From: Lachnospiraceae bacterium UBA3273
GTDB lineage: Bacteria > Bacillota > Clostridia > Lachnospirales > Lachnospiraceae
Direction: 5' to 3'
Length of the DNA stretch: 39,340 nucleotides
NCBI GenBank assembly: GCA_002362385.1
Contig: DEUB01000051.1
Location: 1-39,340, forward strand
Under the pieces are notes generated by a model. It was not told the origin of the DNA. It was given only the letters and a program-made list of their open reading frames with translations, and ran no database searches. Shown here in pieces: positions 15,762-24,366 of this stretch; the first letter of the stretch is position 1; the number at the start of each line of letters is the position of its first letter. A program made the position numbers and the translations under genes.

Positions 15762-16053
15762 CTTTTATTTTACTTCCTTTCAAAAACTGCAGAGTAGTCA
15801 AAGCCCTTGCTGTATGGTATAAAATAATCTCATTTGGCATTTGATTCGACCTTCTTCCATGCATGTATGATTTTATTGTATTGTACATTGGATTTTTATT
15901 CAATATTTTTTTGTTTTATATAGTATGTTCCCCTTTACAAAAAATCTGCATATCCCGCTTTTTTCCTGCATATGATTATAGGTAGTTGTTTTTATCATTA
16001 TCATAGCAGCGACAACGAGTAAAAGAAGGTAAAAAGGGGTATGATATTTTAGT

Positions 16054-16749
16054 ATGAATGAAGAAAGCGGAACACAATGTCCGGAAGAGGAAAAAAATGT
16101 GGATAAGAATGTAATCGAGGATTTAATGGGCGATTACATATACAAGAAGAGCTTGCGGAAGGCCATTGAATTTACGGAAGAACGTTTAGGGGAAATCGGA
16201 ATGTGTCTTGCCGCGGAGAAAAAACGCAAAGTGATCAACCAGGTTACCAGCAGGATAAAAAGCACGGACAGTATTTATAAAAAAATGAGAAGAAAAAGCT
16301 ATTCTGCGGACAGAGCGGGGATTTTGAAATGCAATGACCTTTTAGGGGTAAGGACGGTCTGCCTGTTTATGGATGACGTATACGAAGTGGCGGAATGCTT
16401 AAAAAAGCAAAAGGACATCCGGGTTTTAAAGGAAAAGGATTATATTAAGAAGCCCAAAAGCAACGGCTATATGAGTCTGCATCTGATCATAGAGGTGCCT
16501 GTGGGAACAGGAAAAAATGCAGGAAAGGATGGGGACGGGAAGGAAAGCCAATGGCGTAAGGTAGAGGTACAGCTTCGGACCGTAGCAATGGATTTCTGGT
16601 CCGTACTGGACCATCAGCTTGTTTACAAGAAAGAATTTCCCGGCGCGGAATCCATTGGAGAGGAATTAAAGGATTATGCGGTAACCATTGCGGAGCTTGA
16701 TAAAAATATGCTGGGGCTGCGGGAGAAAATTGAACATCTAAATGTTTGA
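16054..16749 (+). CDS. Small alarmone synthetase (RelA/SpoT-domain GTP pyrophosphokinase)
   Basis: 231 aa. It contains only the (p)ppGpp synthetase domain: RIKSTDSIYKKM, LLGVRTVCLF, KDYIKKPKSNGYMSLHLI and VEVQLRTVAMDFWSVLDH, the last carrying the catalytic/Mg-binding Glu and Gln of the family. Neither the HD hydrolase nor the regulatory TGS/ACT domains are present, as in RelP/RelQ (YwaC/YjbM) enzymes. It transfers pyrophosphate from ATP to GTP or GDP. A short insertion (about residues 150-165, Gly/Lys-rich) sits between two core strands. The ribosome binding site is weak. The stop codon region overlaps a FabT-like palindrome that probably belongs to the next gene. Confidence 0.9.
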   Translation: MNEESGTQCPEEEKNVDKNVIEDLMGDYIYKKSLRKAIEFTEERLGEIGMCLAAEKKRKVINQVTSRIKSTDSIYKKMRRKSYSADRAGILKCNDLLGVRTVCLFMDDVYEVAECLKKQKDIRVLKEKDYIKKPKSNGYMSLHLIIEVPVGTGKNAGKDGDGKESQWRKVEVQLRTVAMDFWSVLDHQLVYKKEFPGAESIGEELKDYAVTIAELDKNMLGLREKIEHLNV

Positions 16750-16757
16750 ATATCAAA
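16745..16757. promoter_or_regulatory. FabT-like operator upstream of fabV
   Basis: TTTGAATATCAAA is a perfect 13-bp palindrome. The FabT consensus known from lactic acid bacteria contains TTTGA-N3-TCAAA, and FabT-type MarR regulators control fatty-acid synthesis genes. The site lies 30 bases before the fabV -10 (16790), overlapping the -35 region, a natural place for repression. The regulator itself is not in the window. Confidence 0.55.
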
Positions 16758-16786
16758 ATAAAATGCTGGATTGATTCCTCCCGGTA

Positions 16787-16795
16787 TGCTATACT
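16787..16795 (+). promoter_or_regulatory. Extended -10 promoter of fabV
   Basis: TGC-TATACT at 16787-16795 is a good extended -10; the -35 is poor. The predicted leader is about 30 bases, ending in the AGGAGGAG ribosome binding site (16821-16828). Confidence 0.6.
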
Positions 16796-16833
16796 ACTTC
16801 TGGAATAATATAGAACATTCAGGAGGAGCATTT

Positions 16834-18006
16834 ATGATAGTAGAACCCAAATCCAAAGGATTTATTTGTACGACAGCCCATCCCACAGGTTGTTATAAAA
16901 ATGTGGAAGAGCAGATAGCATATGCAAAAGAGACGGCGAAGTCGTTTGCTGCGGATAAGAAGAGGACGTGGAAAAAGGTGTTAGTCATCGGCGCTTCCAC
17001 CGGCTACGGTCTTGCCAGCCGTATTGCTGCGGCATTTACCTGTAAGGCGGATACCATCGGGGTAATGTATGAACGCCCGGCTGCGGGCAAAAGAACGGCG
17101 ACGGCAGGATGGTATAATACGGCGGCTTTTGATAAGATCGCAAATGAGGCGGGGCTGTATTCCAAATCCGTTAACGGAGACGCTTTTTCCGATGAGATCA
17201 AAAAAGAAGTCATAGGGACGATCAAAAGGGATTGGGGAAAAGCTGACCTGGTCATTTATTCCCTTGCGGCGCCCCGGAGGATCACACCTGACGGAAACAG
17301 TTATACATCGGTCTTAAAAACTGTGGATGAAGCATTTACAACAAAATCTTTGAATCTGAATAATAATGAAGTAGTTACGGCGACCCTGGAGCCTGCCACA
17401 GAAGAAGAAATAGAGGCGACTGTCAAGGTCATGGGCGGCGAAGACTGGGAGCTTTGGATCGACGCATTAAAGGAAGCGGATGCTTTGGAGAAGGATGCGT
17501 TAACCATTGCTTACTCATACATAGGGCCGGAACTGACATATCCCATTTATTACAGCGGGACTATCGGCCAGGCGAAAAAGCATGTTTTGGAAACATCAAG
17601 GAAGATCAATGAAAAGTATGCCGACGTAAAGGCATATGTATCTGTCAATAAAGCAGTGGTAACCCAGTCCAGCTCTGCCATTCCGGCGGTGCCCCTTTAT
17701 CTGTCCATTATGTATAAGGTCATGAAAGAACAGAGGCTTCATGAGGGTTGTATCGAGCAGATGGTAAGATTGTTTACGGAAAAAATAGGGGCCAAAGAAA
17801 TACCCTTGGATGAAGAGGGAAGGATCCGCCTGGATGACCGGGAAATGAAGCCGGAGATCCAGAAAGCCATTATGAAGATATGGGATGAGGTCTCTACGGA
17901 AAACGTAAAAGAGCTGTGCGATATAGAGGGCTATTGGGATGATTTTTTCCGCATGTTCGGCTTCAGGATGCCAGGCGTGGATTACGGAGCGGATGTGGAA
18001 GTGTAG
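16834..18006 (+). CDS. fabV: Trans-2-enoyl-CoA/ACP reductase FabV
   Basis: 390 aa from ATG 16834, preceded by AGGAGGAG; an upstream ATG at 16771 lies before the promoter. NADH-binding loop GASTGYG (residues 53-59) after a basic strand, then YSLAAPRR (152-159). The catalytic pair follows the FabV Y-x8-K spacing: Tyr239 in TYPIYYSGTIGQAK and Lys248. The C-terminus FRMFGFRMPGVDY is typical. It reduces trans-2-enoyl-ACP or -CoA with NADH: in fatty-acid synthesis as a FabI substitute, or in butyrate formation from crotonyl-CoA as in TER. The FabT-like site upstream favours a role in lipid synthesis here. Single-gene unit with a terminator at 18017-18066. Confidence 0.95.
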   Translation: MIVEPKSKGFICTTAHPTGCYKNVEEQIAYAKETAKSFAADKKRTWKKVLVIGASTGYGLASRIAAAFTCKADTIGVMYERPAAGKRTATAGWYNTAAFDKIANEAGLYSKSVNGDAFSDEIKKEVIGTIKRDWGKADLVIYSLAAPRRITPDGNSYTSVLKTVDEAFTTKSLNLNNNEVVTATLEPATEEEIEATVKVMGGEDWELWIDALKEADALEKDALTIAYSYIGPELTYPIYYSGTIGQAKKHVLETSRKINEKYADVKAYVSVNKAVVTQSSSAIPAVPLYLSIMYKVMKEQRLHEGCIEQMVRLFTEKIGAKEIPLDEEGRIRLDDREMKPEIQKAIMKIWDEVSTENVKELCDIEGYWDDFFRMFGFRMPGVDYGADVEV

Positions 18007-18016
18007 CTTGAAGAAT

Positions 18017-18066
18017 AAAAAGAGTCGTCATGCCGGTTTTTTCAATTTGGCATGTGGCTCTTTTTT
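18017..18066 (+). terminator. Terminator of fabV
   Basis: Imperfect arms 18017-18034 and 18049-18065 with one bulge, followed by a run of six T. Confidence 0.8.
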
Positions 18067-18191
18067 GATATTCTGATAAAAAATCCAATTCCTATGCAAC
18101 CAAACGATCAGGAAATTTATCTAATAAATGTAGATTGCAAGTACTTCAACTATTTGAGATCCCGGCCGGGTGTCAGTACGGAGGATACAAA

Positions 18192-18689
18192 ATGAGCATA
18201 TTGGTTAAAAAGGCGCAGCGAGGAGACGCAGAAGCTTTTATTGCGCTGATGGAGGAAAATAAAATGACCCTGCGGCGGGTCGCATACGGTTATCTTCAAA
18301 ACGAAGAGGATGTGGCGGATGCCATACAGGACACGATCTTAGACGCCTTTGAGCACATGGAGGATCTCAAGAAGGCGGAATATTTCAGGACTTGGCTGGT
18401 GCGCATCCTGATCAATAACTGTACGCGGATATACAGGCAGAAGCAGAAGATCGTCAGCATAAACGAGGATTTATATACGGGGGTTTATGAAAATTCTGAC
18501 AGCGATCTGGAGTTTAAAGAAATGATAAAAAGCCTGCCGGAGGACAGCCGGGTAATTTTCCAGCTGTATTTTGGAGAGCAGTTTACTATCAGGGAAATTT
18601 CCGAGATTCTCCATATCAAGGAAAATACCGTAAAAAGCCGCATCCATCGGGGCAAAGAACAGCTTCGTATAGAGATGCAGATCGTTTAG
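18192..18689 (+). CDS. ECF-type RNA polymerase sigma factor
   Basis: 165 aa from ATG 18192, with GGAGG just upstream; a longer frame from 18135 lacks a site. Region 2: AFIALMEENKMTLRRVAYGYLQNEEDVADAIQDTILDAFE, with the DA-QDT core of ECF factors. Region 4: SRVIFQLYFGEQFTIREISEILHIKENTVKSRIHRGKEQL, which reads the -35. Only regions 2 and 4 are present, as usual for ECF factors. It is followed 12 bases later by a DUF4179 membrane protein, the usual partner that holds such a factor at the membrane. A -35-like TGCAACC lies near 18096, possibly for autoregulation, but I see no firm -10. Confidence 0.94.
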   Translation: MSILVKKAQRGDAEAFIALMEENKMTLRRVAYGYLQNEEDVADAIQDTILDAFEHMEDLKKAEYFRTWLVRILINNCTRIYRQKQKIVSINEDLYTGVYENSDSDLEFKEMIKSLPEDSRVIFQLYFGEQFTIREISEILHIKENTVKSRIHRGKEQLRIEMQIV

Positions 18690-18701
18690 GAGGAGGATAC
18701 T

Positions 18702-20108
18702 ATGAACCAGGATATTTTTGAACAGGATCTTATTAATATTTTAGGCGGGGACCTGGAAGAAAGCAGGATGATAGATGATAAAATGGAAGAGGCATATATT
18801 AAGATCAGGCAGATGAAGGGAAGCTCCAAAAAAGGCAGAAAAAAGGGAAAAACAAAGATTTTAAGAAGGGTAATGACAGGGATCTCTACAGTGGCGGCAG
18901 CGGTTATAGTGGCATTTACCTTCTGCGCCGTCAATCCGGCTCTGGCAGAGAAGCTTCCTTTCATAGGAGATCTGTTTACCAGGGTACAGGATGTATTTCC
19001 TTTCGGACAGGTGCCTAAAGAAGAGGCAACGCCCTTGTATTCCGGTGCGTCGTTAGAGAACGGCGGTCAGGATACGGGCGATGATACGGGAAATGCTTCC
19101 GGCGCGGAAGAAGAATCCCCTTACAGGCAGAAGGTAGGAGGTCTGACCATTACACTGACGGATATTTATGCATCAAATCAGGCAATTTTTGTAGGAGTGT
19201 GTGTGGAAAATGAGCAGGAGTTTCCGGAGATGGCCACATTCGGCGAGAATGAGCAGCAGACACTGCAGGTAGAAACGGCAGAAAGCTATTCCTTCCGTGA
19301 TGATAAAAAAGAGGGGTGTCTTAGAAATATAGAAGGAAAATTTGAGGATTCCCATACTTTTATCGGTATTATGCGTATCGATTATTCGGAAATTAACGTA
19401 GACAGCAGAAGATATGAGGAAATGGTAAAGGAAGCGGAAGCAAATAACGAGCCTCTTCCGGTAGTTGATGCAGAGGTCTATGATAAATGGTTTGACGAAT
19501 ATGAAATCCCGGAAACCTTTGGAATGGATCTGCAGATCAAGACTGTGATAGGATACCTGGCGGATCCTGTAGAGCCTGCGGAAAGAGGAGTGGAAATAAA
19601 AAGCCAGGAGGAACTGGAGCAGATGAGCGATGAGGAGTGGGAGGCATATATGAAGAGCCTGCCTGCGGAATGGGATGAGTTTCCCAATTCTTATGAGAAC
19701 TGGTTCGAGGAAGGCAGCTGGGAATATTCGCTGACGGTTAACAAGAGCGCTGCCAATGTAAAGACCATTGCCATCGACGAGGTAAACGAGGAAGGGATCG
19801 GTATGGAAAGCATAGAGCTTTCTCCTGTGGAGATGACATTGAATCCAATAGAGCCGGCTGGCCGGATGACGTTTGCGGTAGCGCTGGATGCAAATGGAGA
19901 GAAAATCGACTTTGGCAGTTCCAATGCCTATGAACTGGCAATTTCCGGACATGATATTTCCACAGTCTACATTTATATCTTTGATTATGATGAGTACATG
20001 GACGATATCAAAGGGTACTTCTTCGGAAAAGATACCGGCGGAAGAAACGTCCAGGAAATTCTGGAAGAGAGAGCGCTCTTTAAAACCACAGTAAATACGG
20101 AACAATAA
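18702..20108 (+). CDS. DUF4179 membrane protein, probable anti-sigma factor
   Basis: 468 aa. A cytoplasmic N-terminus of about 50 residues with acidic and then Lys-rich stretches is followed by one transmembrane helix (about residues 53-72). Right after it comes NPALAEKLPFIGDLF, the hallmark of DUF4179. The large outer region is acidic with beta-rich segments (VGGLTITLTDIYASNQAIFVGV is characteristic) and no enzyme motif. Encoded in one unit with the ECF sigma factor, it is predicted to bind it through the N-terminal tail and release it on an envelope signal. A long minus-strand frame (19173-20183) overlaps it and is treated as spurious. No clear terminator follows. Confidence 0.9.
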   Translation: MNQDIFEQDLINILGGDLEESRMIDDKMEEAYIKIRQMKGSSKKGRKKGKTKILRRVMTGISTVAAAVIVAFTFCAVNPALAEKLPFIGDLFTRVQDVFPFGQVPKEEATPLYSGASLENGGQDTGDDTGNASGAEEESPYRQKVGGLTITLTDIYASNQAIFVGVCVENEQEFPEMATFGENEQQTLQVETAESYSFRDDKKEGCLRNIEGKFEDSHTFIGIMRIDYSEINVDSRRYEEMVKEAEANNEPLPVVDAEVYDKWFDEYEIPETFGMDLQIKTVIGYLADPVEPAERGVEIKSQEELEQMSDEEWEAYMKSLPAEWDEFPNSYENWFEEGSWEYSLTVNKSAANVKTIAIDEVNEEGIGMESIELSPVEMTLNPIEPAGRMTFAVALDANGEKIDFGSSNAYELAISGHDISTVYIYIFDYDEYMDDIKGYFFGKDTGGRNVQEILEERALFKTTVNTEQ

Positions 20109-20172
20109 AGGACCGGAGAAATTTATAAAAACCATACGGTAAAAATTCAATATGATCCGTCCCCTCTTTTCG

Positions 20173-20201
20173 TTGCAGGGCATTAAAAAAAGGTGTAAAA
20201 T
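20173..20201 (+). promoter_or_regulatory. Sigma-A promoter of the diguanylate cyclase gene
   Basis: TTGCAG (20173-20178), 17-base spacer, TAAAAT (20196-20201); predicted leader of about 53 bases to the TTG start at 20261. Confidence 0.7.
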
Positions 20202-20260
20202 AAACGAGAAAGAGTTCGACGTTTGTTTGTGGACCGGAAACGTAAGAGGGAGACGGATTT

Positions 20261-21355
20261 TTGAAAAAGGGGAATATTTTTACGAACTTTGCGGCATTGA
20301 TCGCAAAAGATACAAAAGCACAAAATGAATCTAAAAAGACGATCGTAGTTATTCGGATCATTCTCATTTCCATTATCATATATTTTTCCCTGACCATTTC
20401 TGTGGGAAAAGTGATTAGTGACGTCGGGAGCGCTGTTTTTTTCTTATTCTTTTTTATTATTTTTGCAGGTTTTTTTGCCTGTACCTATCGATTCAGGACA
20501 ATTGTTGTATTGTGGATGTTCAACATCGGAATGTTTTCCTTTATCCTTTTTAATATACGACTTTTCGGGTGGAATATCGGCGTGCAGCATTTTCTGATGG
20601 TCATGCTTCTTTTATACTTTTTTTCAAGCTATAAAAGGCATAAAGAAAAATTTATCTATGCCGCCGTACTTTGCGCCCTTCGGCTGGTTCTTTTCCATAT
20701 CTATTACAAACGGACTCCGGTTGTGATCCTTTTGAATAAGGAAAATGAGATCCTGCAGTCCATCAATACCATTGCGATCTTCTGGTGCATTTCCATTATT
20801 GCATTTATCTTCAGCAGGGACTCCCAGGAACTGGAAAGCAAGCTGGTAGACTACAATGAACAGCTTCAAAAGCAGGCAAAAACGGACACCCTTACGGGAT
20901 TGTGCAACAGAAGGGGAGCAAAGGATTACCTGGAGTGGCTGACAAGGGGCGGAGACGAAAACAAAGGCTTTTGTCTGTGCATATGCGATATTGATTTTTT
21001 TAAAAAGGTTAACGATACCTACGGCCATGATTTCGGGGACGAGGTTTTAAAGGGAATTGCCGGGATATTCAAAGAGGAGATGACAGGAAGACGCCTGGCT
21101 GCCAGATGGGGCGGAGAAGAATTCCTGCTTTTGTTTTCCGAGAACAACGGGGACGAGGCCTGCGTTTATCTGGAAACCATCAAAAGAAGAATAAAGGCGA
21201 TGCGGATTGAAAAAGACGGATATGAAGTGGGAGTTACCATGACTTTCGGACTGGCGGAATACGATTTTTCCGGCGATGCGGAAAATACCCTGAAGGAAGC
21301 GGATAAAAAGCTTTATCAGGGAAAAGAAGCGGGAAGGGACAGGATCGTATATTAG
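20261..21355 (+). CDS. Membrane diguanylate cyclase (GGDEF domain)
   Basis: 364 aa with a TTG start and a GAGGGAG site. About six hydrophobic helices fill residues 25-190, then a short coiled linker (SQELESKLVDYNEQLQKQA). The GGDEF domain starts at DTLTGLCNRRGAKDYL; it has CDIDFFKKVNDTYGHDFGD and an intact active-site motif, WGGEEF. It should convert two GTP to cyclic di-GMP. The inhibitory RxxD I-site normally found five residues before GGEEF is absent (the segment reads TGRRLAAR), so product feedback is unlikely. No EAL domain. The ligand of the membrane part is unknown. Single-gene unit. Confidence 0.94.
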   Translation: MKKGNIFTNFAALIAKDTKAQNESKKTIVVIRIILISIIIYFSLTISVGKVISDVGSAVFFLFFFIIFAGFFACTYRFRTIVVLWMFNIGMFSFILFNIRLFGWNIGVQHFLMVMLLLYFFSSYKRHKEKFIYAAVLCALRLVLFHIYYKRTPVVILLNKENEILQSINTIAIFWCISIIAFIFSRDSQELESKLVDYNEQLQKQAKTDTLTGLCNRRGAKDYLEWLTRGGDENKGFCLCICDIDFFKKVNDTYGHDFGDEVLKGIAGIFKEEMTGRRLAARWGGEEFLLLFSENNGDEACVYLETIKRRIKAMRIEKDGYEVGVTMTFGLAEYDFSGDAENTLKEADKKLYQGKEAGRDRIVY

Positions 21356-21375
21356 AAATTTAATTGCGGAATATA

Positions 21376-21420
21376 AAAATCCCCAAAACTTTCCTGTCAT
21401 AAAAGTTCTGGGGATTTTTT
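21376..21420. terminator. Bidirectional terminator between GGDEF gene and tRNA-Ser
   Basis: Arms of 15 bp (about 21376-21390 and 21403-21417) with one G-U type mismatch and T-runs on both strands. It ends the plus-strand cyclase gene and the minus-strand tRNA transcript. Confidence 0.88.
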
Positions 21421-21422
21421 AA

Positions 21423-21511
21423 CGGAGACGGCGGGATTCGAACCCGCGTGCCGGCAGAACCGGCAAACTGATTTCGAGTCAGCCCCGTTATGACCGCTTC
21501 GATACGTCTCC
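21423..21511 (-). tRNA. tRNA-Ser (anticodon CGA)
   Basis: On the minus strand the acceptor arms GGAGACG and CGTCTCC pair, followed by discriminator G. The anticodon stem-loop reads CTGACTCGAAATCAG, giving anticodon CGA (reads UCG). A long variable arm (GCCGG/CCGGC stem) marks it as class II, as expected for Ser. The T-loop GGTTCGAATCC is present. CCA is not encoded. About 89 bases. Confidence 0.97.
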
Positions 21512-21527
21512 TTAGATCAACGAGTTT

Positions 21528-21556
21528 ATTATAAAGGGAAAAATGATTCCCGTCAA
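21528..21556 (-). promoter_or_regulatory. Promoter of tRNA-Ser
   Basis: On the minus strand: TTGACG (21556-21551), 17-base spacer, TATAAT (21533-21528), 17 bases before the mature tRNA. A near-consensus strong promoter. Confidence 0.85.
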
Positions 21557-21571
21557 TTGCTTAAGTTTAAG

Positions 21572-21600
21572 TTGAGATAAAGAATAAAATAATATATAAT
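21572..21600 (+). promoter_or_regulatory. Promoter of the pfk operon
   Basis: TTGAGA (21572-21577), 17-base spacer, TATAAT (21595-21600). It is divergent from the tRNA promoter; the -35 boxes are 15 bases apart. The leader is about 67 bases before the start of pfk. Confidence 0.85.
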
Positions 21601-21673
21601 AAAATGTGGATTTAGGGTTTTATAAAACCGACGGAAAAAACGAAAAATAAAATATATAAGGAGGACAAAAGTA

Positions 21674-22747
21674 ATGAAAAGAATCGGTATGTTGACCAGC
21701 GGCGGAGACTGCCAGGCATTAAATGCTGCCATGAGAGGCGTGGTAAAGAGCGTGTCCCATTCCGGAGAGGATGTGGAGATCTACGGCTTTATTGACGGAT
21801 ACCGGGGACTAATTTACGGAGATTTCCGTATGCTGACAAGCAGAGATTTCTCAGGAATCCTTACAAAAGGCGGCACTATTTTGGGCAGCAGCCGTACACC
21901 TTTCAAAACCATCAAAGACCCTGATGAAAACGGCCTTGATAAGGTAGAGGCAATGAAACAGAATTATTATAAGCTGAAGCTGGATTGCCTTGTAATTTTA
22001 GGAGGGAACGGAACGCATAAAACGGCAAATCTTCTGCGTGAAGAGGGATTGAATATTGTGACCCTTCCAAAGACCATTGATAACGATTTATATGGAACGG
22101 ATATGACCTTCGGTTTCCAGAGCGCAGTCAATATTGCAACAGACGCCATTGACTGCATCCATACAACGGCGGCTTCCCACGGACGTGTATTCATCGTCGA
22201 GGTCATGGGACACAAAGTGGGCTGGCTTACATTAAACGCAGGTATGGCAGGAGGCGCGGACATCATTTTGATTCCGGAAATTCCTTATGATATCGACAAA
22301 GTGGTCGATGCCATTGAAGCGCGTCATACGGGAGGAAGCAAGTTCACGATCCTTGCAGTTGCGGAAGGCGCCATTTCCAAGGAAGATGCAGCCCTGTCCA
22401 AAAAAGAATTAAAAGAAAAAATGAAAAATTACACCTATCCTTCCGTTTCTTATGAAATCGCGGATAAAATACAGAAAAAGTCCAATTACGAAGTTCGTGT
22501 AACGGTTCCGGGACATACCCAGAGAGGCGGAAGCCCCTGCCCTTATGACCGTGTATTTGCTTCCAGGCTCGGTTCTGAGGCAGGAAAGCTGATCATGAAA
22601 GGGGAGTACGGTTTCATGGTCGGTATTAAAAACCGTGAGATCATCAAGGTTCCCCTTGAAGATGTAGCGGGAAAACTGAAATATGTTTCCCCTGACGCAT
22701 CCATTATCAAAGAAGCCAAGATGTTAGGCATCAGCTTTGGAGATTAG
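21674..22747 (+). CDS. pfkA: 6-phosphofructokinase (mixed-substrate, group III type)
   Basis: 357 aa; AAGGAGG upstream. Catalytic motif PKTIDND (Asp136), fructose-phosphate loops GSSRTP and EVMGHKVGW, and phosphate loop TSGGDCQALN at the start. Two residues decide the phosphoryl donor in this family. The loop GGNGT (110-114) keeps the Gly that corresponds to E. coli Gly104, as in ATP enzymes, while Lys133 replaces E. coli Gly124, as in pyrophosphate enzymes. That combination is typical of the mixed 'group III' enzymes. Asn112 replaces the usual Asp103, and His replaces Arg in the MGR motif. It phosphorylates fructose 6-phosphate in glycolysis. First gene before dnaX (34-base gap). Confidence 0.93.
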   Translation: MKRIGMLTSGGDCQALNAAMRGVVKSVSHSGEDVEIYGFIDGYRGLIYGDFRMLTSRDFSGILTKGGTILGSSRTPFKTIKDPDENGLDKVEAMKQNYYKLKLDCLVILGGNGTHKTANLLREEGLNIVTLPKTIDNDLYGTDMTFGFQSAVNIATDAIDCIHTTAASHGRVFIVEVMGHKVGWLTLNAGMAGGADIILIPEIPYDIDKVVDAIEARHTGGSKFTILAVAEGAISKEDAALSKKELKEKMKNYTYPSVSYEIADKIQKKSNYEVRVTVPGHTQRGGSPCPYDRVFASRLGSEAGKLIMKGEYGFMVGIKNREIIKVPLEDVAGKLKYVSPDASIIKEAKMLGISFGD

Positions 22748-22781
22748 AAAACGGCAGAAATAAACCAGAAAGAGTGAAAGC

Positions 22782-24362
22782 ATGTCTTATCAGGCGCTGT
22801 ATCGTAAGTTTCGTCCCACAGAGTTTGACGATGTAAAGGGACAGGAGCACATAGTAGAAACATTAAAAAATCAAATAACGGCAGACAGGATAGGGCATGC
22901 TTACCTCTTTTGCGGGACGAGGGGAACGGGTAAGACCACCATTGCAAAGATTTTTGCCAAAACGGTAAATTGTGAGAATCCCGTAGACGGAAGCCCCTGC
23001 GGCCAGTGTAAGAGCTGTAAGGCCATTGCCTCCGGGGCAAGTATGAATGTGATCGAAATTGATGCCGCATCCAATAACGGTGTGGATAATATCCGCGAAA
23101 TCGTGGATGAAGTGTCTTATTCTCCCGCTGAAGGGAAATATAAAGTATATATCATTGATGAGGTTCATATGCTGTCTATCGGTGCATTTAACGCACTGTT
23201 AAAAACTCTGGAGGAACCGCCGGAATATGTTATTTTTATCCTGGCTACCACAGAGGTCCACAAAATTCCCATCACGATCCTATCCCGTTGTCAAAGATAT
23301 GATTTTAAAAGGATCGATATTGATACCATTACAGGCAGGCTTTCGGAGCTGATGGAAAAAGAGCAGATTCCGGTGGATACGAAAGCTCTGCGTTATATCG
23401 CAAAGACGGCGGACGGTTCTTTGAGGGATGCTTTGAGCCTTTTAGACCAATGTATTGCCTTTCATTTGGGAAAGGAACTGACTTATGACATGGTGCTGGA
23501 TGTGCTGGGCGCTGTGGATAACGAAGTGTTCAGCCGCCTTTTAAGATATATGTTAAAGCAGGATGTATTAAGCTGTATTACCCTTTTGGAAGAGATCGTT
23601 ATGCAGGGAAGGGAACTGACCCAGTTTGTCAGTGATTACACATGGTATCTGCGCAATCTTCTCCTGGTAAAAAGCTGTGATGATGCAGAAGATGTGCTGG
23701 ATGTTTCTTCCGATTATCTGAAGCTTTTAAAGGAAGAGGCGGATATGGCGGAACAAAATACGATCATGCGTTTTATCCGGATCTTTTCGGAGCTTTCCGG
23801 TCAGATTCGTTATGCTTCAGCCAAAAGGGTCATGATAGAAATGACTATGATCAAGGCGTGCCGTCCCGCCATGGAAAAAGACCAGGAATCGGTTTTGGAG
23901 AGGATCCGCACCTTGGAGCAGAAAATTGAAAAAGGTCTTGTAGCGGCGCCGGCAGCTTTGGCAAACGAAAGCGGCATGGGAAACGGAGCGGCAGGGCCTT
24001 TGGATATAGTGGGAGAAAGGCCAAAGATGCCTCCGGCGATCCCTGAAGACGTGGAACAGATCGTAAAACGCTGGGCGGTTATTTTAAATGACTGTCCCAA
24101 TCCTATGAAAGGTTACTTAAAGACGGCAAGGCTTAGTCTGGGTAATGACAATCATTTACAGATCTATCTGGTCGAAGGTACTTATTCGGATTACTTTTTA
24201 AAATTTCCCGAGCATCAGGAGCAGGTGGCGCTGCTTCTTGGCAATGCCATAGGCAAGGAGGTCGTTCCTGATTTTAAGACCTATGGGCAGAATGAGGATT
24301 TTGAGGCAAATAATATTGATTTATCCAAAGTGATTATGATGGATATAGAAGAGGAGGACTAA
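22782..24362 (+). CDS. dnaX: DNA polymerase III subunit gamma/tau
   Basis: 526 aa. The opening SYQALYRKFRPTEFDDVKGQ is diagnostic. Walker A GTRGTGKT (45-52), four zinc-binding Cys (64, 73, 76, 79), Walker B IIDEVHMLS, sensor region ATTEVHKIPITILSRCQRYDF, then the clamp-loader collar and a tau-like C-terminal region. It is the motor of the clamp loader at the replication fork. No obvious frameshift heptamer for a separate gamma product was seen. The start has only a weak ribosome binding site. Followed by ybaB and recR, a common order in bacteria. Confidence 0.97.
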   Translation: MSYQALYRKFRPTEFDDVKGQEHIVETLKNQITADRIGHAYLFCGTRGTGKTTIAKIFAKTVNCENPVDGSPCGQCKSCKAIASGASMNVIEIDAASNNGVDNIREIVDEVSYSPAEGKYKVYIIDEVHMLSIGAFNALLKTLEEPPEYVIFILATTEVHKIPITILSRCQRYDFKRIDIDTITGRLSELMEKEQIPVDTKALRYIAKTADGSLRDALSLLDQCIAFHLGKELTYDMVLDVLGAVDNEVFSRLLRYMLKQDVLSCITLLEEIVMQGRELTQFVSDYTWYLRNLLLVKSCDDAEDVLDVSSDYLKLLKEEADMAEQNTIMRFIRIFSELSGQIRYASAKRVMIEMTMIKACRPAMEKDQESVLERIRTLEQKIEKGLVAAPAALANESGMGNGAAGPLDIVGERPKMPPAIPEDVEQIVKRWAVILNDCPNPMKGYLKTARLSLGNDNHLQIYLVEGTYSDYFLKFPEHQEQVALLLGNAIGKEVVPDFKTYGQNEDFEANNIDLSKVIMMDIEEED

Positions 24363-24366
24363 AAGA

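Noticed and set aside
19173..20183. 336-codon open frame on the minus strand
   Set aside because: It lies almost entirely opposite the DUF4179 gene, has no recognisable domain or ribosome binding site, and its product looks like random translation.
22748..22781. Signal recognition particle RNA next to dnaX
   Set aside because: The gap before dnaX is only 34 bases, too short.
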